This document shows, piece after piece, positions 1 to 5,832 of a stretch of DNA of 6,562 bases. Both the position numbers and the translations under genes were made by a program. Origin of the DNA: Desulfobacterales bacterium. GTDB lineage: Bacteria; Desulfobacterota; Desulfobacteria; Desulfobacterales; BuS5. The stretch's first letter is position 1, and each line of letters opens with the position of its first letter. The notes beneath the pieces were generated by a model. It was not told the DNA's origin. It made no database searches and saw only the letters and a list, made by a program, of their open reading frames with translations. The DNA lies in the NCBI GenBank assembly GCA_016735355.1, contig JAERRQ010000223.1:1-6562 (forward strand), given 5' to 3'.

Positions 1-2253
1 ATCCGGATAATCCGTAACAAAATCTTTAAAATATTTCCTGTCCGATCCTCTAAATCCGTAAATGGACTGGTCCGGGTCGCCGATCACGCACAGATCCTTT
101 TTCGGAGGAGAGAGCGCCTTTATTATCCGGTACTGCCCGTAGTTAAGGTCCTGATATTCATCCACAAAAATATATTGAAACCTGCTGCGATATTTTTCAA
201 GCGCTGAACGATTGTTCTCTAAAAGCAGAGCGGTTTTTAATATAAGGTCTTCATAATCATATAAAGAGAGCAGGGACATGATCCGCTGATACTCTTTATA
301 TATTGCGACAAACTCGATTACATAATTTTCATCGATTATTTTATTAAGGGCGGACTCATCTTCCGGTCCGAGCAGCTTCTGTTTGGCGGATATGATTATA
401 TTCTCTATTTTGTTTTGATGGAGGGATATTTTACCTTTGCGGCGCTCCACACGCCTTATCGCCGTTCTTATGATATGACTTCGGTCGAGATCGTCTATTA
501 CGCAAATATCGCTGTTTTTTTCCTGCTCATCAAGAATTAAATAGCACAGGGAATGTAAAGTTGAACATAAAGGAAGGCTGGAACCATTGCCTGACATGAG
601 CAATAATCTATCCCTCATCTCTCCGGCTGCTTTGACTGTAAAGGTGACAGCCAGAATATTTTCAGGCGGCACATGTTCTGTTTTTATAATATGAGCTATC
701 CTGCCGGTAATAGTCCGGGTCTTGCCTGTTCCAGGACCGGCCACAATCATCATGGGGCCGCTTTTATGGAGAACCGCTTTTTCCTGTTCTTCATTAAGCG
801 CTTCAAGAACGCGGGAACCTGGTGAATCGACAACAGCTTCAGGACGGTTCTTTTTAACAGCCGCAGGTTTTTTTTTACGCAAGGTTTCCGGGGAGACTTT
901 TTTTTTGAGCTTAATTTTTTTTACAGCCCTTTTTTTTGAAACTTCTTTTTTTGAAACTTCAGGAATGCTGAAGAGGGTTTTCTGGCCAAGAAGCTCCTCC
1001 CGTTCCGAATCGGTAAAAATTTTAATAACTCCGTATTCCCCGTCATATCCCGGAACAACATGCATCTCTTTGGACCGCATGCGCCGGACGGCCTCGCCCA
1101 GAAGGGGGATGCCGGCCTTTTCAATATCAGCAATTTTCAGATCATGGAGTATGGAAAATTCACTGCCCAGCCTGGCAAGCGCGGAATCATAATATTTTGC
1201 AATTTTTTTTGATTGCGGGCCAACACGGAATATTTCGGAAAGAATGTTAACAAGCGGCGCTATGCTGTAAAAAGGATGGGTGTGCCCGGGTTTTTCTCCG
1301 GCAGGTCTTCCGGCAAGCTCCTCCACCCGGTACAGAACTCCCAATGTCAACGGCTTTCCGCAGACCGGACAGATTCCGTCTGCTGCAATAGTTTCATGAG
1401 GCTTGAAGCAGATACCGCATTTGCGATGCCCGTCCAGGTGGTATTTACCTTCCTCCGGATAGAATTCAAAGGTTCCCAGAAAGGACTTCGGGTCGCCCGA
1501 TTCCAGGGTGGTTTTTATGCCCGCAAAACTCAAATCCGTATTAAACAGGTTGGACTCCCGGCCCAGTTTCATGGGTGAATGTGCGTCTGAATTCGACACA
1601 AGGGTTAACCCGTCGAGATCCTTGACCCGCCAGTTCATTAAAGGATCTGAAGAAAGGCCTGTTTCGACTGCGAATATGTTTGAAGAGAGATCTTCAAAAC
1701 ATTCCTCAATTGCATCAAAACCCGATTTGGAACCAAACAGGGAAAACCAGGGCGTCCAGATATGGGCCGGAATAAGAAATCCGTCATTTGTGGTTTCCAG
1801 TAGAATTTCAAGCAGATCCCTTGAATCGAGTCCCAGGATCGGTCTGCCGTCCGACTTTATATTGCCTATCTTGTCCAGGCGGGAGTTAAACTTGTCGGCC
1901 GCATCAAGATCAGGCAGGAAAACCAGGTTATGATTTTTACGGGTTCGCCCGTTTTTTTTATAAATAGAACTTATTTCGGATTCCAGAATAAAGCGCACCA
2001 TGCCCCGGCAGGCCGGGGGAACCTGCTGATCGCACTTTTCAGCCAGATCCGTTTTTAACTTGAAGAGCCCCTTTTCAGCAGGAACAAGTTTTTCTTTAAT
2101 TTCGGCTATCCAGCCCGGATGGGTGGCATCTCCGGTTGCTACAACCTGAATCCCTTTTAACTGGGCGGCTATATACAGGTGCTCAAGATCAAGATTTTTG
2201 GCGGTGGCCATGGAAAATTTTGAATGTATATGCAGATCCGCTATAAATTTCAT
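1..2253 (-). CDS. EndoQ-like PHP nuclease fused to UvrD/Rep helicase (3' end outside window)
   Basis: I translated this frame by hand: 751 codons, open from the ATG at 2253 to the window edge with no stop. Residues 1-about 400 resemble endonuclease Q (TIGR00375-type), which in archaea and some bacilli nicks DNA 5' of deaminated bases. Visible are DLHIHS (H8, H10), TGD (40-42), SEIS (92-95), PAHIWTPW (161-168) and SNSDAHSP (220-227), which are candidate metal ligands of the PHP fold. A zinc ribbon follows (C279, C282, C295, C298), then the family segment HPFYSIAPL (326-334). Residues 430-470 are a Lys-rich linker. Residues 483-751 are an SF1A helicase: LNEEQ (486-490, Q motif), AGPGTGKT (505-512, Walker A), TFTVKAAGEM (motif Ia), VDEYQD (697-702, Walker B) and GDPDQSIYGFRGS (725-737, motif III). 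The rest of the helicase lies beyond the edge. The start overlaps the upstream stop as ATGA. Expected role: cytoplasmic repair that couples incision at damaged bases to strand unwinding. The fusion is seen directly; substrate specificity is inferred. Confidence 0.93.
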   Translation of the reverse strand, partial: MKFIADLHIHSKFSMATAKNLDLEHLYIAAQLKGIQVVATGDATHPGWIAEIKEKLVPAEKGLFKLKTDLAEKCDQQVPPACRGMVRFILESEISSIYKKNGRTRKNHNLVFLPDLDAADKFNSRLDKIGNIKSDGRPILGLDSRDLLEILLETTNDGFLIPAHIWTPWFSLFGSKSGFDAIEECFEDLSSNIFAVETGLSSDPLMNWRVKDLDGLTLVSNSDAHSPMKLGRESNLFNTDLSFAGIKTTLESGDPKSFLGTFEFYPEEGKYHLDGHRKCGICFKPHETIAADGICPVCGKPLTLGVLYRVEELAGRPAGEKPGHTHPFYSIAPLVNILSEIFRVGPQSKKIAKYYDSALARLGSEFSILHDLKIADIEKAGIPLLGEAVRRMRSKEMHVVPGYDGEYGVIKIFTDSEREELLGQKTLFSIPEVSKKEVSKKRAVKKIKLKKKVSPETLRKKKPAAVKKNRPEAVVDSPGSRVLEALNEEQEKAVLHKSGPMMIVAGPGTGKTRTITGRIAHIIKTEHVPPENILAVTFTVKAAGEMRDRLLLMSGNGSSLPLCSTLHSLCYLILDEQEKNSDICVIDDLDRSHIIRTAIRRVERRKGKISLHQNKIENIIISAKQKLLGPEDESALNKIIDENYVIEFVAIYKEYQRIMSLLSLYDYEDLILKTALLLENNRSALEKYRSRFQYIFVDEYQDLNYGQYRIIKALSPPKKDLCVIGDPDQSIYGFRGSDRKYFKDFVTDYPD
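868..937 (-). other. Cluster of A8-A9 runs in the coding strand (possible slippage site)
   Basis: Plus-strand T runs lie at 868-876 (9), 898-906 (9), 915-922 (8) and 930-937 (8). They read as A runs in the message, all within the linker between the EndoQ and helicase modules. One extra A at 898-906 would give the frame KKKSLPGNLA followed by TAA, ending the protein at about 459 residues, that is, EndoQ without helicase. The runs are seen directly; any use in slippage is inference. Confidence 0.4.
931..960 (-). repeat. Perfect 15-bp tandem duplication in the linker of the fusion gene
   Basis: Two adjacent identical 15-bp units (931-945 and 946-960; seven T then GAAACTTC on the plus strand) encode EVSKK twice in the Lys-rich linker. 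The length is a multiple of three, so the frame is kept. It looks like a slippage or duplication product within a low-complexity hinge. Confidence 0.85.
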
Positions 2254-2786
2254 CCGTTTTTTCCATTTTGAATTTCAACCGACAGGATATACTCCTTTAC
2301 CCCGCCGACAGTAGAACCGAAAACCCTGTTGCCCAACATTATCACATGCGCATTATCTTTGTTCCCACAAATTTTTGCGAATTCAGGACCGATTATGGAT
2401 AACGGTTCTACGGCGTCTTTGGAACTGCTTAAAGCTGCTACATATTGATCAAGACGCTCTTTCAGGATACTGAAATAATCTATCTCTTTTCCTGTTACAG
2501 AAGATGCGGTAAGCGATAAATCAACCGAAAACCGGTTAACAGCATTCCAGAAAGCCTCAGCCAGTTCATTTTTATGCGAACTGACGGAAAGGAAAAAAGA
2601 TATTCCCCATCCGACACTGATTATCTTTAATATCTGCACCTCATATTCTATTGTAACGAGATTGAGCTCTTTTTCGGCAGGAAGCAGTTTTAGAAACTCT
2701 TTCAGATCATCACGGTTAATAGCAAAATTTACCAGGCGCTCTTTTGCATCATCCATACTTACTTGCTGTTTAATGGGAGAAATCAT
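2250..2786 (-). CDS. Hypothetical protein, translationally coupled to the EndoQ-UvrD gene
   Basis: I do not recognise this family. The protein is about 178 residues from the ATG at 2786 (MISPIKQQV). A TTG six codons upstream (2804) would give 184 residues, and an ATG ten codons downstream (2756, MDDAKERLV) would give 168. None has a convincing ribosome binding site, so the start is uncertain. It looks soluble, mixed alpha/beta, with a charged N-terminal helix, one hydrophobic stretch (about residues 55-70, IISVGWGISFFLSVSS) too polar for a clear membrane helix, a helical middle (AEAFWNAVNRF), and a C-terminal beta-like segment (NAHVIMLGNRVFGSTVGG). No catalytic motif or signal peptide is evident. 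Its stop (TGA, 2252-2250) overlaps the ATG of the downstream fusion gene by four bases, which argues for a shared transcript and a related role, possibly as an accessory factor in DNA repair. The coding call rests on the long open frame and this overlap. Confidence 0.8.
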   Translation of the reverse strand: MISPIKQQVSMDDAKERLVNFAINRDDLKEFLKLLPAEKELNLVTIEYEVQILKIISVGWGISFFLSVSSHKNELAEAFWNAVNRFSVDLSLTASSVTGKEIDYFSILKERLDQYVAALSSSKDAVEPLSIIGPEFAKICGNKDNAHVIMLGNRVFGSTVGGVKEYILSVEIQNGKNG

Positions 2787-2920
2787 GGTTAAAAAACTTT
2801 TCAAGTTTAAGGTTTTTAAAATCTATTATTATAATCATAACAATATTTTTTTATCTTTAAAACAGATTTTTATTTTTTTTAACCAGCCGGGAAGACTGCA
2901 TCAAAGTTTCAGTTTTTTTC

Positions 2921-2948
2921 TTGACAACTTATTTTGTTTGGTTTAACT
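2921..2948 (+). promoter_or_regulatory. Candidate promoter for the STAS-HTH unit
   Basis: A perfect TTGACA lies at 2921-2926. The region 16-17 bp downstream holds only a poor -10 (TTAACT, 2943-2948). The surrounding 2805-2950 stretch is very A/T-rich and separates divergent genes, as expected for a promoter region. The weak -10 may mean that expression needs an activator, or that the match is chance. Confidence 0.35.
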
Positions 2949-2961
2949 AACAAAATAAGTT
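2926..2961. repeat. Perfect 13-bp inverted repeat in the divergent intergenic region
   Basis: The left arm AACTTATTTTGTT (2926-2938) is the exact reverse complement of AACAAAATAAGTT (2949-2961), with a 10-base centre. The left arm abuts the TTGACA box and the repeat would cover the core promoter, so an operator for a dimeric regulator is the best guess. It is A/T-rich and has no trailing U run, so it does not look like an intrinsic terminator. Confidence 0.7.
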
Positions 2962-3042
2962 ATTCCGAACGAAAAAAGGATAAAGATTTTTACCCAATCT
3001 GTCTGCAACAATGAGCCTTCCCGGGTTTATTGATAAAAAAAC

Positions 3043-3048
3043 AGGAGG
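3043..3048 (+). promoter_or_regulatory. Strong ribosome binding site that fixes the STAS start at 3053
   Basis: AGGAGG four bases before the ATG at 3053 picks this start over the in-frame ATG at 3011, which has no purine-rich sequence before it. Confidence 0.85.
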
Positions 3049-3052
3049 TATA

Positions 3053-3427
3053 ATGAGCACAAATTTTAAAATTATTTCAAAGCAGGACGGTGGTGGCCTT
3101 CATATTGACATGCTTGGAGATTTCGATGGAAGTTCAGCATGCGAACTTGCGAATATAATAAAGATGAAATATCCCGGAGCAGGACAGATCTTTATCAATA
3201 TCAGGAACCTTTCCATGATTAATCAGTTCGGAAGCATAGTAATGGAAAATCTTATAGCGGTTCAGGGCCTGCCGGTCGATTCCATGGTATTTATCGGAGC
3301 GGCTGAAACCATACGCGGGCAATCCGGATGTGCTTTATTGAATACCAATGGGCATAATTGCGGCAGGTGCAACGGCAATTGCGACAGGTGCCAGGGCAAT
3401 TGCCGACAAGGCTCTTCAGAAATATGA
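3053..3427 (+). CDS. STAS-like protein with a cysteine-rich C-terminal tail
   Basis: A protein of 124 residues with a strong AGGAGG site. Residues 5-95 look like a compact STAS fold (anti-sigma-factor antagonist/SpoIIAA type): GGGLHIDMLGDFDGSSACEL (13-32) matches the first strand pair and helix, and QIFINIRNLSMINQFGSIVM (45-64) matches the strand-turn-helix where the regulatory Ser of SpoIIAA usually sits. Here S54 and S61 are the nearest serines, and the fit to a phospho-site is unclear. The tail (100-118) has C103, C106, C110, C113 and C117 in the spacing CxxCx3CxxCx3C, plus C93, and could bind zinc or an iron-sulphur cluster. The tail is encoded by 21-bp tandem repeats. Members of this fold usually act by binding partner proteins. 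The next gene, 41 bp on, is a DNA-binding protein and a plausible partner. The STAS call is by pattern recognition; the metal role is inference. Confidence 0.75.
   Translation: MSTNFKIISKQDGGGLHIDMLGDFDGSSACELANIIKMKYPGAGQIFINIRNLSMINQFGSIVMENLIAVQGLPVDSMVFIGAAETIRGQSGCALLNTNGHNCGRCNGNCDRCQGNCRQGSSEI
3356..3403 (+). repeat. 21-bp tandem repeat (2.3 copies) encoding the Cys-rich tail
   Basis: Units at 3356-3376 and 3377-3397, each starting AATTGC, differ at only a few positions; a third partial copy (AATTGC) follows at 3398-3403. Each encodes the heptad N-C-[GD]-R-C-[NQ]-G, so the repeat directly builds the regular cysteine spacing of the protein tail. Confidence 0.85.
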
Positions 3428-3468
3428 AAGATTAATAAGAAATGTGGATAAAATCAAGGTGAATTAAA

Positions 3469-4239
3469 ATGACCAGAAAAAAACTTGAAATTTTTGTAAA
3501 AGATCAGTTTGGGATGAATCTCTATAAATTTATAAAACATAACTGTGAAGATGAATCATTATTTGATTGCGAGATTGCAGATCTCTTAAGGGTAAGTTCA
3601 TCATTTATTGCGAAGCTAAGGAAATCCTATGGTTTAAAAAAAAGCGATGGTTTTCGTAGACGTTTTGAACGCAGGTACGGCAAGGGGGCCGTCAGCCGGT
3701 TTAAAAAATTGATCAAAATGGATGATATGACTTTGACCGATGTATCCAAAATTTTCGGTTTTTCAAGGGAAAATGCCAGGATTATTTATAAAAAGATTTA
3801 CAAACATCCTTATACTGCCAGGTATAAGAAAAAAGCAGATAAGAGAAGAAAAAGAGAAGCACTGATCCGGGAACGCGCTATGAGATCACTGCCGATTTCC
3901 AGAACCGTAGAAAAAATGAAACAAATGGGATTCCGCCCTTCTCTTGTAAGGGAAGGGAAGGCTTACAGGATAAGGTTGAATGGTTTTAAAATAGTACATA
4001 AACGTACTGTAAGTCCTGTTATGATAGGAAAAAAGCTATATTATCGCGTCAATACGGATATAGCCGCGAATAAAGACAATGATTTTTTTATCTGCCGCTG
4101 CGGAGATACCAAACAATCAATACATTATGTAATTCCCAAAGATGTCGCCCCTAAATATACCGTTTCATTAGCCCCCTTTTCAAACATTAAGGAAAGCAAG
4201 TATGCAAAGTACAAAGAGGCCTGGCATCTGCTGGTATAG
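3469..4239 (+). CDS. Basic DNA-binding protein with two HTH segments and a beta-rich C-terminal domain
   Basis: A protein of 256 residues, with AGGTGA (3457-3462) six bases before the ATG. Two helix-turn-helix segments are visible: residues 33-52 (DCEIADLLRVSSSFIAKLRK) and residues 89-110 (LTDVSKIFGFSRENARIIYK...), the second resembling sigma-region-4-type HTH. Residues 117-137 are very Lys/Arg-rich. From about 164 the protein is beta-rich and ends with DFFICRCG (205-212), YVIPKDV (220-226) and KYAKYKEAWHLL (244-255). That strand pattern and ending resemble the C-terminal part of PD-(D/E)XK nuclease-like proteins as I remember them, but the strand YYRVN (191-195) shows no D/E-x-K, so catalysis may be lost. 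No signal peptide or membrane segment. It follows the STAS gene by 41 bp and is closed by a terminator, so the pair is likely one transcript. It is a probable regulator or DNA-processing protein; the exact family is not identified. Confidence 0.8.
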   Translation: MTRKKLEIFVKDQFGMNLYKFIKHNCEDESLFDCEIADLLRVSSSFIAKLRKSYGLKKSDGFRRRFERRYGKGAVSRFKKLIKMDDMTLTDVSKIFGFSRENARIIYKKIYKHPYTARYKKKADKRRKREALIRERAMRSLPISRTVEKMKQMGFRPSLVREGKAYRIRLNGFKIVHKRTVSPVMIGKKLYYRVNTDIAANKDNDFFICRCGDTKQSIHYVIPKDVAPKYTVSLAPFSNIKESKYAKYKEAWHLLV

Positions 4240-4262
4240 ATCTTAAAGTCTATATAAGGAAC

Positions 4263-4297
4263 GGGGAGGATGCCTTGCATCATTCCCCCTTTTTTTT
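4263..4297 (+). terminator. Rho-independent terminator after the STAS-HTH unit
   Basis: The stem pairs GGGGA (4263-4267) with TCCCC (4284-4288) and GATGC (4269-4273) with GCATC (4277-4281), with a small internal bulge and a 3-base loop. It is followed after one C by eight T (4290-4297). It lies 24 bp past the stop at 4239. Confidence 0.88.
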
Positions 4298-4323
4298 GCT
4301 TTCTATATTCAATTTTATAGGGT

Positions 4324-4392
4324 ATGAAGTTTTCAAAGAATGTTGACGAAACAAGGAGAATGCCCAGCCTTCGGGCGGATATAATAATATGA
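4324..4392 (+). CDS. Possible 22-codon leader ORF overlapping the moaE start
   Basis: The frame ATG (4324) to TGA (4390-4392) encodes MKFSKNVDETRRMPSLRADI plus two Ile. Its stop overlaps the moaE ATG at 4389 as ATGA, a layout typical of translational coupling. The ribosome site is weak (TAGGGT directly upstream), and an AAGGAG at 4353-4358 sits too close to the internal ATG at 4360. No homology is recognised. It may be chance; an alternative is that the TATAAT at 4380-4385 is a -10 box and this stretch is not transcribed with moaE. Confidence 0.2.
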   Translation: MKFSKNVDETRRMPSLRADIII

Positions 4393-4814
4393 AACCTGAA
4401 AAAGGAACAATGGTAGAGTTGACTGAAGACGAAATTGACCTTGCCGGAGCAATGGAAAAATTAAAAAGCCCGAAAAACGGGGCGATTGCATCCTACTTCG
4501 GCAGTGTTCGCAATACTTCAAAAGGAAAAAATACAGCCAGCTTAACATATCCCGGGGAAGGATCGTCCCGGGTATTAGAAAAAATGAAAGAACTCAGAAA
4601 AAACGCATTGAATAAATACGACATTCGGGATGCGGTGATGATCCAGAGAATCGGGTCCTTAAAACCGGGAGATAATATTCTTTTCGTAGGAATAAGCGCT
4701 GCAACACGAACCCCGGCCTTTGAGGCCTGCAGTTACATAATAGACAGGATCAAGGCAGAGGTTCATCCAGGGTGGAAAAAGGAAATGTTTCAAAACAGTA
4801 TCGACCGAATATAA
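4389..4814 (+). CDS. moaE: Molybdopterin synthase catalytic (large) subunit, MoaE
   Basis: A protein of 141 residues, close to the roughly 150 of E. coli MoaE. MoaE, with the thiocarboxylated small subunit MoaD, converts precursor Z (cPMP) to molybdopterin in the cytoplasm. Family signatures in order: GAIASYFGSVRN (31-42, with F37 and R41), LTYPGEG (52-58, like the LEHYPGMT turn), IQRIGSLKPGD (85-95), ISAATRTPAFEACSYIIDRI (102-121), and K122 and WKKE (129-132), matching the two catalytic lysines. The usual His of the AHR motif is Thr106 here, and Q86 replaces the His of HRIG. The start is not certain: the ATG at 4410 (MVELTEDEI) has AGGA just upstream and would give 134 residues, while the ATG at 4389 lacks a ribosome site but overlaps a small ORF. 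No moaD or other cofactor gene is adjacent within the window. It is preceded by a terminator and converges with the next gene. Confidence 0.88.
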   Translation: MKPEKGTMVELTEDEIDLAGAMEKLKSPKNGAIASYFGSVRNTSKGKNTASLTYPGEGSSRVLEKMKELRKNALNKYDIRDAVMIQRIGSLKPGDNILFVGISAATRTPAFEACSYIIDRIKAEVHPGWKKEMFQNSIDRI

Positions 4815-4844
4815 CCCTATTGAACGAGCGACAAATGAAGCAGA

Positions 4845-5804
4845 TTATGACTTTCCAGAATATATGTCTGTGGCCTGCTTTATTATTTTGTCAAACAGTT
4901 CCTGAACAGTGGGAATGTCGTGGATTAGTCCCACGCCCTGCCCGCAGGATATGATGCCTGCGTCCAGATCTCCCTGGTCGTACATCTGCTTTGCCTTTTC
5001 CCCTGAAACAATATCCAGGATCTCCGGTAATTCTGCTCCTTTTGTTTCAATCTCGGCGCATTTTTTTGCTGCTTTTGTTGAGAGTACCCTGTGGGTAGCA
5101 TTGATTGAACGCATGATAAGCATTGTGTCCAGCTCCGAGGCGTCCAGCAGGGCCTGTTTAAGGTTGTCATGGATGGGACATTCTTTTGTTGTAAGAAGAC
5201 GTGTGCCGATGATAACACCTTCGGCTCCCAGGGCCATAACCGCTGCAAAACCGCGTCCGTCAGATACGCCGCCGCCGCCTATTACCGGCAGGTTCACCGC
5301 GTCCACAACAGCGGGAACCAGCACCAGCGTCCCTATATCCAGCCTGCCGGTCGCCCCGCCGTTTTCATAACCGACCACTGTTATGATATCGGCTCCCATA
5401 GACTGTACCTTCAGCGCATAGCGGATACCTACACACTTATGCATCCATATAATTCCTGCCTTTTTGAAGCGGCTGCATAAATCGGCAGGAGCCGAATGCC
5501 CTGATGTTTCTACTATGTTAACTTTTTTTTCTATCAGTATATCGATATATTCGTTATTATCAATGGCGCGCATTGAAGGAAAAAGGTTAATATTAACAGC
5601 AAACGGTTTATCGGTTAATTCCTTGATCCGGTCAACAGCTTCGGCAAATTCGTCTTTTGTCTGATAAATGGCTGAGGCCAGTATGCCTAAACCACCTGCA
5701 TTCGATATTGCAGCTACCAGCTCAGGCGTTGTAATCCACATCATGGTTCCGCCGACTATCGGATATTTTATTCCCAGTTTTTTTGTTATTTTTGTTTCAA
5801 ACAT
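4845..5804 (-). CDS. Nitronate monooxygenase / FabK-like FMN flavoprotein (2-nitropropane dioxygenase family)
   Basis: A protein of 319 residues, typical family length, with AGGAG (5813-5809) four bases before the ATG. The family forms a TIM barrel that binds FMN. It oxidises nitronates or, in relatives, reduces enoyl-ACP (FabK) or other substrates with NAD(P)H. Visible signatures: YPIVGGTMMWITTPELVAA (14-32, N-terminal flavin-site strand), SNAGGLGILAS (34-44), WMHKCVGIRYALKVQSMGAD (120-139), VGYENGGATG (144-153), LPVIGGGGVSDGRGFAAVMA (172-191, phosphate-binding loop), GVIIGTRLL (196-204), and a C-terminal GQGVGLIHD (288-296). The His of the common GGHxG motif, catalytic in characterised nitronate monooxygenases, is absent here (GG-A151-T152-G). 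True nitronate oxidation is therefore doubtful and a different substrate is likely. No signal peptide. It converges on moaE with 30 bp between stops. Family membership is sure; the reaction is not. Confidence 0.92.
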   Translation of the reverse strand: MFETKITKKLGIKYPIVGGTMMWITTPELVAAISNAGGLGILASAIYQTKDEFAEAVDRIKELTDKPFAVNINLFPSMRAIDNNEYIDILIEKKVNIVETSGHSAPADLCSRFKKAGIIWMHKCVGIRYALKVQSMGADIITVVGYENGGATGRLDIGTLVLVPAVVDAVNLPVIGGGGVSDGRGFAAVMALGAEGVIIGTRLLTTKECPIHDNLKQALLDASELDTMLIMRSINATHRVLSTKAAKKCAEIETKGAELPEILDIVSGEKAKQMYDQGDLDAGIISCGQGVGLIHDIPTVQELFDKIIKQATDIYSGKS

Positions 5805-5818
5805 GATTCTCCTGTTAT

Positions 5819-5832
5819 ATGTAAAATTACAT
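5819..5832. promoter_or_regulatory. Short palindrome just upstream of the flavoprotein ribosome site
   Basis: ATGTAA, AA, TTACAT forms a 6-bp inverted repeat with a 2-base centre. It ends six bases before the AGGAG box of the minus-strand flavoprotein gene. The position would suit a repressor operator, but in an A/T-rich leader a repeat this short can arise by chance. Confidence 0.3.

Noticed and set aside
722..1933. Plus-strand open frames at 722-1192, 1213-1578 and 1508-1933
   Set aside because: They lie opposite the clearly coding EndoQ-UvrD frame and their translations are low-complexity or Ser/Arg-rich with no family resemblance.
2828..2833. Minus-strand TATAAT as the -10 of the hypothetical-EndoQ operon
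   Set aside because: No -35-like hexamer lies 16-18 bases upstream and the region is so A/T-rich that the match is expected by chance.
2662..2946. Plus-strand open frame running through the A/T-rich intergenic region
   Set aside because: It overlaps the minus-strand hypothetical gene, has no ribosome site, and its Phe/Ile/Leu richness simply reflects T-rich DNA.
3011..3052. Upstream in-frame ATG for the STAS protein
   Set aside because: No ribosome site precedes it, while AGGAGG lies just before the ATG at 3053, where the family-like sequence begins.
3356..3403. Tandem repeat as a possible CRISPR or non-coding repeat
   Set aside because: The 21-bp units are contiguous, lack spacers, and encode a regular Cys heptad within an open frame.
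4815..4844. Bidirectional terminator between the convergent moaE and flavoprotein genes
   Set aside because: The 30-bp gap shows no stem-loop or U run.
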